DNA of 64,000 nt from Cystobasidiopsis lactophilus. Its lineage: Eukaryota > Basidiomycota > Agaricostilbomycetes > Agaricostilbales > Chionosphaeraceae. A model generated the notes under the pieces. The model was not told the DNA's origin. It made no database searches and was given only the letters and a program-made list of their open reading frames with translations. Location: NCBI GenBank assembly GCA_001599975.1, contig BCIO01000002.1, forward strand, positions 62,001 to 126,000, given 5' to 3'. This document shows positions 22,296 to 32,365 of this stretch, one piece after another (position 1 is the first letter of the stretch; each line of letters starts with the position of its first letter). Position numbers and translations under genes: made by a program.

Positions 22296-22825
22296 CCACT
22301 TGACAGCTTCACTTCATCCGCCTCGTCGATGTGCTCCACAATTCGTTCGTGCCTTGAGCTTTTGTTGTTTTGCTGTTGCTGCTGCTGGTTGCTGCTCTTG
22401 CCGGCTTACTGCTGCTGTTAGCCGGCTCTGGATGCCAAGAACCGCTTGGACAAAGGGACTGGCCAAGGCGGGTGGCGAATGACGATCTCGACTCAGTGGC
22501 CACTGGCGGCGGCTTGGTCACCTCTTAAAGCCTTTAATAGGCCTCCAGTCGCTTGGAATAATCTTATAACCTGAACGGAGAAGAAGACGCCTGCCAAATT
22601 GCCACCCTCTCTTTGGCTGGACTTTCTTCGAATGCCTGCCGGCCTCTTATTCCAGATGGCGGCAATTGCTTCTTGTTATGCATCAGGCAAGGCCTTGAAT
22701 CATGCCCGGGTCGCAGACAGAACGTTTGTTCGTCGCCCGCTTGGCGTCTCACTGGTCCCGAGAAGGCGTTCTCCTCACGTCTTGACAGAAGTGCGCTCTG
22801 TTCTGTTCTGTTGTACGACGGTCAA
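22296..22825. repeat. Duplicate of the RING-gene promoter and leader
   Basis: Matches 19952-20490 in order, with about 85% identity by eye. Shared blocks include TTATAACCTGAACGGAGAAG, GCCAAATTGCCACCCTCTCT and CTCTGTTCTGTTCTGTTG. Similarity stops near 22825, about 260 bp before the start of family gene E; the remaining sequence up to 23085 does not match the D promoter apart from short CCGTT-type boxes. Confidence 0.82.
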
Positions 22826-23085
22826 GACAGACTCGCCGTAACCTTTGTTTATTCTCTTCCGTAGTACTGTACTTACTTCCTGTTGCGTCCGTTGTTTTTT
22901 GTGACGTTGCCTTGCACCCCTTCCGTTTTATTCTCAAGTTGAGGACGCGAGACATTGCCCTTGTTCTCTTCATTCCCTCCCGTTCTTCTGGACGAGGATA
23001 GTGCGCCCTCGCCCTTCAACCCTCACCACGTCTTGGGCGACCTCGACAACCTTGTCCAGCACAGCAGGGCCGTATTTGACCTGAA

Positions 23086-23797
23086 ATGTCCCCTCGTGAT
23101 CGCCGAAGGACCATATCACCAGCCGAACAACTGTTGGAGGTAGCCCTGGCTGAACTTGCCAAACCCCGCAACTGGTCCGCATTCCAGCTATTCCTCCGGG
23201 ACACCAAGAACCTGCAGAGAGGCGGTAAGCTCTTGCTGTAGGAGTGATTTTGATGCTTATTGGCCGTCGATGTTAGGGCCCCATCTGGTTGACAAGCTGG
23301 CCGAAGTCAGTTTAAGCGCCCCCTGAGTGCACTTCATTGATTCGAAGTGCAGGAGCTGGAGGCTTGCATGAGATCTGCGGAGACGGGCACACCTTTCGAC
23401 AGGCAGCAAGTCATAGCGGCAGCCGAAACAGTGCGGGTGTTGGCGAGCTCCCCTTTCCACACAAAATGCTGACCGTCGGAATTGCAGCTTTCCGGCTTCT
23501 CCGAGAACTACACAACGACTCACGGTGGCGTTCTCCTGTACACGTCCAAGGTGAGTAAGTCTATGGGCGATTACGCTCGCTGACGCCTCTCAGTTAGTGG
23601 ATGTCCTCAAAATGATCTTCACCGATGACAGCGTCCCGCTTGAAGTGCGCCTGGAGGCTTTGATCAAAGTATTTGATATCCTAATGGATGTCAACGTCAC
23701 AGCACATACTCAACAGCAGTGGTTCGGCCCGTACCGCCCTTTGAATCAAGAAGGCCGTAGGGAGGAGCTGCGAGCGCGTTGGAGACCTCATATCTGA
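23086..23797 (+). CDS. Family gene E, small protein of unknown function
   Basis: Exon 1 begins MSPRDRRRTISPAEQ and contains the degenerate motif SAFQLFLRDTKN in the place of AFHxLVxxN. A later exon of 21 codons begins LSGFSENYTT. The last exon begins LVDVLKMIFTDD, has the core RLEALIKVFDILMDVNV and ends RREELRARWRPHI before a TGA. These ends match gene D closely, yet exon 1 and the middle differ strongly. Introns are short with GT-AG ends. It lies beside the duplicated RING promoter, as gene D lies beside the original, and its 3' end faces the hydrolase gene. No known domain; function unknown. Confidence 0.72.
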
Positions 23798-23879
23798 CGA
23801 GGCTTCACCATGTTCAATGGATTTACTTGCAATATTATCGGGCAGGCTACATGATAACCATGCCGCTGCAAGGATCGAT

Positions 23880-25197
23880 TCACACTGACCTAACCACCCC
23901 CTTCCGCTGCTTGAAGAAGGCAGCGTCCCTTTCCTCCACCTTGACAAAGATGCCGGACGGCATGATCGAGTCGAACGTCAGGTCGTGTGCTAGCCATGCA
24001 ACCACTTGAGGATCTTTATCCATCCTGTCTGCCCGTGCCATGCTGCTCCGGGTGATCAGCTTGCGACCACCAAAGGAAAGAAATCGACCTACGTATTGTA
24101 AGCCAGCGGCGGGTTCTCGTGGTTCGTTCGATAGGCACCACCAAAACTGAAAGATCCAATGCGCGGTTTGCGGCTGCCATCCGGTGGCGTTTGAAGCAAG
24201 CAGCAGTGGTGGCAAGTGTCGCCACCGAGGTAGAAAAAGACGCCATTGTTCAGCCGGACCAGCCCCGAGAGATGGCCCTTTTTGTGGCCGGGAGTGTGAA
24301 GCAGCATGAGAGTGCCATCCCCAAAGTAGTCGAGGCCGATCATGGAGCCGACGTGGTGCCATTTGTCTTGCCGCGTGAGAATTCGGATGTTTCTGCCGTC
24401 CACCTCCGCTTGAGGGATGTCCAGTTCCTTGGTCATATCCGGAGGAGTGTCGACACCGAGCACGATCCTAACGTGCAGGTTAGTCGGTGCTTGGCTTGCA
24501 AATGCCACAAGGGAGCCAGCTCACTCGGTTGACTTAGGGAAGTCGCGAACGTCGCCAGTGTGATCCCTGACGCTTCATGAGTATGAGGAGCTTTGAAGAC
24601 AGAGCTTGGTTGCTCACCAGTGCGTGTGGCTGAGAACGATGGCATCAATGCTGGCCGGGTCAACGCCATTTTCGGCTAGCGTCCTGGCAGCTCCCAATTC
24701 TGGGTGACAATGGAATAGCTTGTAGGCCGTCTTTGTGCCCTCGGACATGGATGCGTCTTTCTGTGGGTAGATACGATCAGCGGCTGTTTCGGCTGGGGCG
24801 CAAAGTGGCCAACCTGGCGTAAACCGAGATCAAACAAGACCCTCTTGGTCGTTGACCCTTGGGTGTGCTCGATGAGAAAGACGTAGCCAGCCAGGTGCAG
24901 AGGCTCCTTCCGGCCTTCCACCATTTGCATAATGCCCATGTCAACGATCATGTCTCCAATTCGCAGCATGGTCACTTCGACCTTGACATCCGCTGGAGGT
25001 GGCGGCGGCAGAGCATCTGCATGGTATTCGTCAGCTTGGACCAAGCCCGCGAGTCGGGAATGCGTCGACGCACGGAAGGGTTCGCCAAAATCGTCAAAAT
25101 TGACATGATCAAGCGTTTCCACCCAAGCCTTGAATTCAGCTGAGCTCGCGTGGGTTGGGATCGGTGGATCCGCAGCTGGAGGACGTGCTTCTTGCAT
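23880..25197 (-). CDS. Metallo-beta-lactamase-fold hydrolase, lactonase-like
   Basis: Starts MQEARPPAADPP, with a variable N-terminal 70 residues, then MLRIGDMIVDMGIMQM and VLFDLGLR. The zinc signature is assembled across an intron near 24570-24620: SHTHWDHTGD (HxHxDH). The further ligands follow in LLHTPGHKKGHL and YLGGDTCHH. Family knowledge makes this a di-zinc hydrolase resembling N-acyl homoserine lactonases (AttM/AhlS type); in fungi such enzymes may open lactones or hydrolyse thioesters or phosphodiesters. No signal peptide is seen, so it is probably cytosolic. The 3' end is duplicated at 21603-21740. Its 3' end faces family gene E. Confidence 0.85.
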
Positions 25198-25489
25198 GGT
25201 GGGCAGGAGGTGTTGGTTGGGCGTCGGAGAGAGGAAGGGCGAACGGCGGGGTCAAGATTAGATCGCCGACTCGGCACGATGAGCTAGCAGAGGCCAAAAG
25301 TAACAGTTCAACAGTCGGGAGCTCCATGTGATCATGATTACTGTCAGACTCTATTCTTGGACAGAGCCGATGCCAAAACGCCATGCGCTCGTCGAAGTCC
25401 AAAGCGCAAAGATTTGCCACCCACTGGGCGCTTTTCACTACAATGATGGTACACACGAGGGGAAACCCAAATTCGACAGCAGTGGGATA

Positions 25490-26423
25490 TCAGAGCTTCC
25501 ACTGCGGCTTGCGCTTCGCCGCAAACGCTGACATCCCTTCGTTCTTGTCCGCCGTGCCCAATGTCGCCCAGAAGATGTGCCGCTCCAAAGTAAGCCCATC
25601 TGCCAGCGGTGTTTCGGCAGCTAATCTTTCTTTCAGTACCTCCTCAATGTAACGCAAAGCAAAAAGATGTAGCTCACCGGCATTGACGGCGTGCTTCGAG
25701 GCCAGTACAGCCGTCCTGCTCTTGCTCGCAATAATTTCTGCCACTTTTAATGCCTCCACGACCACCTCGTCCTCGCCTGTTCCGACTACTCGACTGATAA
25801 GGCCCCATGCGTAGGCCTCTTGAGCCGTAAAGGGCCGCCCGGTCAGAATGGCCTCCATCGCCTTCGACTTTCCAATCGCCGACGTCAAACGCTGAGTACC
25901 ACCACCGCCAGGGATTACGCCGAGGTCTATTTCAGGTTGTCCAAACACAGCGGTAGGTGATGCTAATATGATGTCGCATAGCATGGCGAGTTCTGCTCCG
26001 CCGCCCAACTGACCACGCAGCTCAGACAGGTTTCCCCCAAGGACGGAAGAGGTCCGAGCTCACAGCATAACCAGACACAGCAGCAATGATAGGTTTCTTG
26101 AAGGAAGCGATGCCTCCCCAGTTGCTCGTGAGGAAGTTGCCCTTCAGCGCTTGTTCGTAGCCAGTCCGGTGAAGTTCTCCAATGTCGGCTCCGGCGGCGA
26201 ACGCCTTCTTGTTTCCCGTCAATACTGCGGTTGCAATACTGTCGTCCGCATCGATGGCCGCCAAAACAGCGTTGAGCTCGGCAAACAAGGCGGCGTTCAA
26301 AGCATTCAAAGCTCGTGGGCGATTGAGCGTTATGAGCACCACGTTGGACTGGGCCCCTTTTACTGATACCAGAATGTTGGAATACGACTTCGAAAGCCAG
26401 CTGGGTTTGGTCGAAGTGGCCAT
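25490..26423 (-). CDS. Enoyl-CoA hydratase
   Basis: Two exons: MATSTKPSWLSKSY to AVSGYA, a 56-nt intron, then LGGGAELAMLCDII to the stop after KPQWKL. The crotonase fold is complete: ITLNRPRALNALN, the oxyanion-hole region AGADIGEL, and both catalytic glutamates (GGGAELAM and GQPEIDLG, followed by PGGGGTQRL). At about 290 residues, it is the usual length. The N-terminus has several Lys and Ser but few Arg, so a mitochondrial presequence is possible rather than clear. It should hydrate trans-2-enoyl-CoA in beta-oxidation or in breakdown of a carboxylic acid. It lies on the same strand as the hydrolase, with about 290 bp between them. Confidence 0.92.
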
Positions 26424-26826
26424 CCTCAGCCTGCGGCCCTGCGGAGATTAGGCTGAAGGCTTTGCTCGTCTTCGTCCCAATAGAGTCGCCCTCTCCGGTT
26501 CCTGCACTATCATTCAAGCAGGTCTAGAAACAATGAGCAAGGCATTCGGCTCACGCGGGGTCCCAAAAGTCTCGCAGTCGTGACTGGTGGCGGATGCTCT
26601 CCAACCCGTGCTTCTCTTCTCCGAGCCGCCAGTGTCGTCTTGAATCGCACTCTCTAATATCTGGTGTAACAAAATCGTACTGCGATAGCGAGGACCCGCC
26701 CAAAAGAAGCGCCCCAGCTTCCCCTGCCTCTCCAAGAAGTTCGACGACGTTGCTGCCCGCTTTTGCCCTTTCGCTGCTTTTCTCAGTCTGTGCCTGCTTG
26801 GATGGCTTACTTGCTCTGAGTTCTAT
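26424..26826. other. Divergent intergenic region, about 400 bp
   Basis: Lies between the starts of the hydratase (minus) and the flavin oxidoreductase (plus) and should hold both promoters. No gene seen. Confidence 0.5.
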
Positions 26827-28294
26827 ATGAAACGCAATGGAGTGCCGCTCGAAGAGGGTGGATTGGGGGGCTCGCTGGTCTTGCCGTGCGGTTTGAAGCT
26901 CGAAAATCGTTTGGTCAAGGTTGGCTGCGTCCTTTGGCTTGAAAGAGGAGAACACTGACTGTGGAATCGATAATTTAAAGGCTGCCATGGCCGAGAACTG
27001 GCCAATCCATTCACGGGCTTGCCGAACGAGCTGCATTTCAACCTGTACGAAGCTTGGGCTCAGAGTGGCTTTGGCCTGCTCATCACTGGTGAGCTGTTCT
27101 CCCTACTAATTGCATCTGTGTCTCTGAATAGGAGAAACAGGCAACGTTCAAGTTGACTCCGCCTTCCTGGCCACTCCTGGCGACGTCTACCTTTCCCCTT
27201 CAAATCCTCGGCTCGCACCAGCATGGTCGAAATGGGCTGCTAAATGCCATTCCAATACCGGCACCAAAGTCATAATGCAGCTATCCCATACCGGTCGGCA
27301 ATCTTTCAGGTGCTGCTTGCGGCCACCATGGAAGTCGACTCTGGCGCCCAGTGCGATCCCGCTTTCGGAAGCCTCTTGGTTCGGCTCTATGATCATGCGG
27401 TTGCTGTTTGGGACTCCTACAGCGATGTCCGTTGCCGACTTGAAAAGAGTGGTGGACCAATCTGTCGCGGGGGCAAAGATGGCAGAGGCTGCCGGGTTCG
27501 ACGGCGTTCAACTTCATTGCAGGTCCGTCGCTTTTCTCATTCCATCCTTGGAAGGTCAGGTATTGAAGCAATTGGGATTCAGTCACGGCTACCTCTTGGC
27601 CCAAATGCTTTCTCCTCTCACCAACATCCGGACGGACGAGTACGGCTCTGGGGGGAGTCGGCTCAAGCTCTTACTAGACATCATCGCTGGCATTCGCTCT
27701 TACACCTCACCCTCATTCTGTGTCGCTTTAAAGGTCAACGCTTCGGACTATGTGGTGCGCAGTCCCTTCTTCTTTCTTCGTCATCTGGCTCATGTGGACA
27801 TTGCCAAAAAGGCCGGCGGTTTGACAGAGAAAGAAGCCCTCTCCCAGCTTCGGGCAATCGTCCAAGAAGCTTCAATAGACCTGGTGGAGATCTCGGGCGG
27901 CACCTACTCCAACCCGATCTTCGCCTCTGAAAGCCGGCGCGAGGCCTTCTTCGCTTCCTTCTCCCGGCAATGCAAGACCATGATCTCCTCCCTCTCTCTT
28001 CCGCATAAAGCACCAGCAGTGATGCTCACTGGAGGTTTCCTCACTCGGTCAGCCATGCGATTGGCTTTGGAAGATGGGTCGGCGGACCTGATTGGGATTG
28101 GGCGAGCGGCCTGCGTGGATTTGGAGTTGCCTGGGAAAGTGCTGGATGCCAAGCTGAAGGACGAAGAGGCGGAGTGCGTGGAGTACAGCCCGAGAGGCGT
28201 CAAGTGGCTCCAGCGACTCTCGCCGGTCAAGGTGGTTGGAGCGGGCTTCCCAACCGGTTCGCCCTTTTTCTTGTCCTTTGACTTCCTCAGTTGA
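26827..28294 (+). CDS. NADH:flavin oxidoreductase / Old Yellow Enzyme family
   Basis: Begins MKRNGVPLEEGGLGG, then LPCGLKLENRLVKAAM, the conserved first strand of OYE-type TIM barrels. Further family marks are QLSHTGRQS (active-site His), AGFDGVQLHCSHGYLLAQ joined across an intron near 27522-27570, SPLTNIRTDEYGG-like sequence (here DEYGSGGSRLK), VEISGGTY, and the FMN-phosphate region MLTGGFLTR and DLIGIGRAACVD. It should use FMN and NAD(P)H to reduce activated C=C bonds. The CxH of some 2,4-dienoyl-CoA reductases and a C-terminal FeS domain are absent, so it is a single-domain enzyme. It is divergent from the enoyl-CoA hydratase. Confidence 0.88.
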
Positions 28295-28764
28295 GCTTAG
28301 AGGTGTCGTGATGGATCACAGCTTGGCATTGCATGCAACTGAGGCGAATCGCAAGCGGCAAAGGGGTGGACTTGAATCGCACGTTGCTCGGTGGCGTTTG
28401 GGCCGAGCTGCCTTTGTTGTTCCGGCTCGCTCTCTTAACGTTGGTCTCGCAGATAGCTGTTTGGGGCTTCTTTCGGGTGGTAGGCAAGTCGTAGAATGAA
28501 ACATCTTAGACGCCATGGGGTTTGGGCAGAGTGGAGAACGTGGGGGGTGGGTGGTGGTGTTGTAAATGCAAAGATATGCCCTAGCCCTGCAACCCTATAA
28601 CAAGGCACACGCCGGTGCTTGGGGTGGTGTTGAGTAGCTCAGCAGTCCGATAGATCTGTGAGCCGGGACCAACAATGGAGTTCAGCTGCAGCTCAACTGG
28701 AGGCGAGGTCACCAGCAACCCACCTGCTTCGCTTGCTCCAGGTTAGCAGCCGTGTAGGAGTCGC
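28295..28764. other. Convergent intergenic region, 470 bp
   Basis: Between the 3' ends of the flavin oxidoreductase and the Mix17-like gene. It contains a G/T-rich run (GGGGGGTGGGTGGTGGTG near 28541) but no gene that I can support. Confidence 0.45.
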
Positions 28765-29397
28765 TTAGTACTGGGCAGCCATGCTTTGGCATGCCTGTGC
28801 GAGAGCGACACCGACATAGTTCAGACATGCAGAACTCAGAAATCGAGCCACAACAAGCGCACCTTGAGCTGCTCCAAGTAGTACGAGCAAGACTGCATGT
28901 CGTTGCCGGTGGCGGACAAGCACGAGGTGAAGTCTTTAGCCTGGATGGCGCAGGTCTGGCCCTGCTGCTGTTGCTGCTGCTGGTCCCAAGCGGGTTGACC
29001 CTGGGGCGGCGCGACCTCTTGGGGCTGGCTGGATCCGCCGCCGAAGAGGGCGTTCGATACGCCGTGGCCGATGACTGACCCCATGCCGACGCCAGCAGCG
29101 GTTCCCAAGCTGATAATAACGAGGGGGGTTGAGCTGTATGTTTGGGCTTTGGATTGCCTCGACACACTCACATGTTGGACATCATGCCGCCGCCGCGCTG
29201 TGGGACAGCCTGCGCTGGGACTGGCGCTGTCTGCTGCGAGTGCTGCTGAGGCGGCGCGGCTTGGGTCGAGGCGGATCGGCGCTGGCCAAAGCCGCCGGAG
29301 GAGGAGGACGAGCTGGAGCGGCCGGACGAGCGGGAAGAGCGCTGTTGGCCTCTTTAGCTTAAACCCCAAAACTATCTAGGGTACGACGCACAGGCAT
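28765..29397 (-). CDS. MIX17: Mix17/CHCHD2-CHCHD10-like twin CX9C protein
   Basis: Four exons. The N-terminus MPVRRQQRSSRSSGRS is basic and Ser-rich like a mitochondrial presequence. After a Gln/Pro linker comes the Gly-rich hydrophobic stretch LGTAAGVGMGSVIGHGVSN, diagnostic of the family, then a Gln run, then the CHCH domain with two CX9C pairs: CAIQAKDFTSC and CSYYLEQLKAC, the second split by the last intron. It ends SMAAQY. About 150 residues, as usual. Family knowledge places it in the mitochondrial intermembrane space, oxidised by Mia40, with a role in respiration and cristae. It lies next to family gene F on the same strand. Confidence 0.92.
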
Positions 29398-29494
29398 GTT
29401 TGATTAGAAGCTGAGGGAGATGGAGGAGCAGAGCGGAGAGAGCCGCCTGCCAGAAAAATCTCGGGCTTCGTGAGCCCGCGCAAGCCCCTCGGCA

Positions 29495-29580
29495 TCTGTG
29501 GGTGGTGGCGACTTGTCGAGGATTCGCTTGGGTGCGATATTAGGAAGCGCTCTAAGGCTAATACAATGCAGATCATGATA
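29495..29580. repeat. 3'-flank repeat after gene F
   Basis: Shares GCATCTGTGGGTGGTGGCGA and, further on, an AAGYGCT..AAGCTAAT.CAATGCA-type block with 30925-31045 downstream of gene G. Genes F and G are on the minus strand, so both copies are 3' flanks at similar distances. Confidence 0.7.
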
Positions 29581-29629
29581 ATGTTAGAGATTGGAAGGTT
29601 GCGATGCTAACCCGCCCCGATGAAGCCTT

Positions 29630-30333
29630 CTAGGCGGGAAAGTGAGGCACCCATCGGCTAACTCGCTCGTCTACATAAGCTTTGCGCACTTCTTCTTCCT
29701 TCATGGCCTTGTACTCGGCGCGGTACCGGCCAAGCTCGGTGCCTTCGTTGACTTCCACGTGCATGAGGATCTGGTGCAGGCGAGTGATAACAACCTTGCG
29801 CTCCTCGGCAGTCATCATATTTATCTTTCGTGGGTCCATTGCGACATCGAAAACATGCCAGATCTAGAATATATCGAAGTTAAAGCGTGTCCGGTCGAGG
29901 TTGCGAACCACTTGGAACGTACCTCCAAGATGTAGCCGTCGACTGCCTCTGCCTTGCATTTATCCGCTAGCGCCGACAGCTGTAATCTGATCAGACAAAG
30001 ACCTCGGAGCGGGCAGATAAGCTGCAGACACCTTGCGAAAAGCGTCATTGATGGCAACCACTTGGTCTCTCTCTCCCTTAAAAGCTTCGAGTTCCTGTAC
30101 AAACAAAGTTCAAGGCAAGGATATGAGCGCGACGTGTTGACTTGCAGTAGCCAATTCTTCCACGTATACTTCCGCACCTAAGCAGAGTCAAATTTAGGAG
30201 CAGACTTCGACTGGAAGCTAAGGAAATGCGACACACTGGGATTCTGAAGTAGGAACGCATGCAGCGCAGCTTCCTTCTTGGTATTGTTGATGGCAACGAG
30301 ACCTCGCGCCAGGAGTTCCCAGGAAGTAGGCAT
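29630..30333 (-). CDS. Family gene F, small protein of unknown function
   Basis: Five exons, phases 1, 0, 0, 0. Exon 1 encodes MPTSWELLARGLVAIN and the signature EAALHAFLLQNP. Exon 2 (AEVYVEELAT) is again 11 codons and ends at a GCAAGT donor, so its intron appears to be of GC-AG type. Exon 3 starts ELEAFKGERDQ, exon 4 LSALADKCKAEA, and exon 5 IWHVFDVAMDPRK, with the core RKVVITRLHQILMHVEV and an acidic helix ending RVSRWVPHFPA. The product is about 170-180 residues, with no signal peptide. The last eight residues resemble the end of gene E (RWRPHI). Function unknown. Confidence 0.74.
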
Positions 30334-30454
30334 TTGTGGTCTGGGTGGGTTCGAAAGTATGGGGATGGTCTTGGCAAACTTGACACTTCTCGAAGAGACT
30401 TGATAATGGTCGAGGGTCAAGAACAAGAGGCGGACGGACTGTCGGGCCCTACCA

Positions 30455-30620
30455 CTGGAACCAGACAGATGAGATCCAACAAGGGGAGGCAAGAACTTTC
30501 CACGTCCAACAAACAGAACAAGACAGAACGGCGGACACCCGTACCGTGAGACAGAAGCAAACAGAAGTCTGCATTTGGGAGGGCACAGAGGCAACATCTT
30601 CTGTCGTCGAGTTCAACGTC
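30455..30620 (-). promoter_or_regulatory. Family promoter repeat, copy upstream of gene F
   Basis: Contains TCCAACAAGGGGAGGCAAGA, then a GTGAGACAGAA element, then AGAGGCAACATCTTCTGT before GTCGAGTTCAACG. The same blocks in the same order occur at 31955-32090 and 32205-32365. Positions are upstream of the minus-strand gene F. Confidence 0.65.
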
Positions 30621-30924
30621 GACGCATTCGCAGAATCGCATACTAAACTGGCATGGGTTGCAGGAATTCGGCATCCTTGGGGCTGGTGAACGGCCGCAAA
30701 ATCTCTGTAGACTCGAATGGCAGCTCTCGCCTCGTTGGGCATCCCGCTGCCGCCGCGCGTTGTGATTTATGAACGAGGAAGGCAGCGCCGGCAACGCGCC
30801 TTGGTTCGGTCGCTCGCCCGACTTGGGCACACCTGTAACAGTTGCAAAATAGTCTCCGTTAGAGGGGAGGACGGAGGAGCAAGCGGAAGCAGCGGTGTCA
30901 TCGTCGGGGCTTTGACCGGCAGGG

Positions 30925-31045
30925 TGAATGCATCTGTGGGTGGTGGCGACTCGACTCTTGACAGAGCGCCAACGTCGTTAACTCCATTGCTACTGCTGTT
31001 ACCACCTCCTTGTGTATTATGAAGTGCTATAAGCTAATTCAATGC
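30925..31045. repeat. 3'-flank repeat after gene G
   Basis: Partner of 29495-29580: begins GCATCTGTGGGTGGTGGCGA and ends with AAGTGCTATAAGCTAATTCA and ATGCAAGA. The middle is longer than in the F copy. Confidence 0.7.
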
Positions 31046-31081
31046 AAGACTTGGCAACGAAGGCATCGCCCAGGTTCAGAG

Positions 31082-31797
31082 TCAAGGGAGGTGGGCCTCC
31101 CAGAACTTCATCAACCCAGCCAAGTGTTCCTCCCGCATCTCGTCATTCATGTGGTAATAGCCCCTGCGGATCGGGCCGAGCTGTCCAGGGACGGTGGCTT
31201 TGACGCGCACCAAAATGCGATGGACCTCGATGAGGGCATTCAGGCGCTCCCATCTGGGCAAGTTCGTGTCATTGATAGCAACCGTAACAACTTTCCTCAT
31301 CTGCGCTAAGCCGACCATTAGTGCCTGCACCAGCGGGGTCGTACTCGCTCGGTCACTCGCCTGTCTGACGAAGGGCTTGAGTACGGCATTGTTGGCGGGG
31401 ACGCAATCAACCAGCTGCGGAATCAAGATCAGGGAGAGGCCATGAGCATTGAAGAGAGCTGGCCTCACAGCTTGCAAGGCCTCTTGGACCGGCTGTGCGT
31501 TTCGGTAGTTCGAGGGGTTTGCGGGATCGAGATACACCATAAGTGCCTGCGGAGTGGTTGTTAGACTCAAAACGAACGGAACGGCGCGCAGAGCTCACCG
31601 AGCACAGCTTTTCGGCGCAAGCCTCCGCTGCTGATGATCATTCCACGCTCACGGTAAGCCAGCGTGCGTCTGACCGTATCTAGGCAGAGCGTACCTGCGT
31701 TGCTTTTCAGGAATTCGTGGAAATCTCTCTTGTGGGCTGAGTCCTCGAGCAGGGGGCCTTCTTTCGCGAGTAAATTCTCTGGACCATCGGATGACAT
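31082..31797 (-). CDS. Family gene G, small protein of unknown function
   Basis: Exon 1 encodes MSSDGPENLLAKEG and the signature KRDFHEFLKSNA. Exon 2 (AEACAEKLCS after the split codon) is 11 codons, exon 3 starts ALMVYLDPANPSN, and exon 4 is LVDCVPANNAVLK. Exon 5 starts MRKVVTVAINDTN, with the core RLNALIEVHRILVRVKA and a C-terminal helix ending MKFWEAHLP. Phases are 1, 0, 0, 0. The intron between exons 4 and 5 would use a GCGAGT donor; it is 60 nt and open in frame, so retention would add 20 codons without a stop. About 170 residues, with no signal peptide. Function unknown; closest in plan to gene F. Confidence 0.72.
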
Positions 31798-31954
31798 GAC
31801 GCGTGGCTCGGGTAGAAGTGGTGGGTGGGTGGCTTTTAAGAAGTGGGCAGTGGGTGTTGAGATCAAACTGTCGCGCGAATGCAAAGGACTTTCGTGGTGG
31901 TGATGATCAAGAACGAGTGGCGGAGGGGCGAACGGGCCCTCACCTCTAGAACCT

Positions 31955-32090
31955 CACGGACGGAACCCAACAAAGGGGTTGCAAGGAACGGAACCGCACG
32001 GAACATTGGACATCACTGCCAATACAGTGAGACAGAAAGTCGAGAACGAAACGGAGGCAACGCCTTCTGTGTTCGACTCAACGCAAACAC
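31955..32090 (-). promoter_or_regulatory. Family promoter repeat, copy upstream of gene G
   Basis: Contains CCCAACAAAGGGGTTGCAAG, CCAATACAGTGAGACAGAAA and ACGGAGGCAACGCCTTCTGT. The order and spacing resemble the copy at 30455-30620 and, more closely, that at 32205-32365. Confidence 0.68.
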
Positions 32091-32204
32091 TTAGACGGAC
32101 AGGCAGAGATGAAGGATATAGTCCTCCCAAAGCTCGTTATGTAGACGGCGGAGGTCTACGGATAAGAGGTGGCAAGTCGGTGTGGCCCATAGAAGAAAAG
32201 AGAT

Positions 32205-32365
32205 GAAGCCCAACAAGGGGTAAAGACAAGTCCCTTCATTGGCAAGGAAGAGAAGAAAACGGAAGCCTAAACGGAAGTTTGGACACACTGCCAATCCAGT
32301 GCGACAGAATGAAATAGAAGTCGAGGACACAACGGAGGCAACACCTTCCGTCTTGGACGCGAACG
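32205..32365 (-). promoter_or_regulatory. Orphan family promoter repeat
   Basis: Contains GCCCAACAAGGGGTAAAGAC, CCAATCCAGTGCGACAGAAT and ACGGAGGCAACACCTTCCGT, the same series as at 31955-32090. The sequence on its downstream (leftward) side is the G promoter rather than a family gene, so it looks like a tandem duplicate or a relic. Confidence 0.6.

Larger units (their letters stand above)
30334..31081. other. Intergenic between F start and G stop
   Basis: Holds the promoter of F (repeat copy at about 30455-30620) and the 3'-flank repeat of G (about 30925-31045). No further gene seen. Confidence 0.55.
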
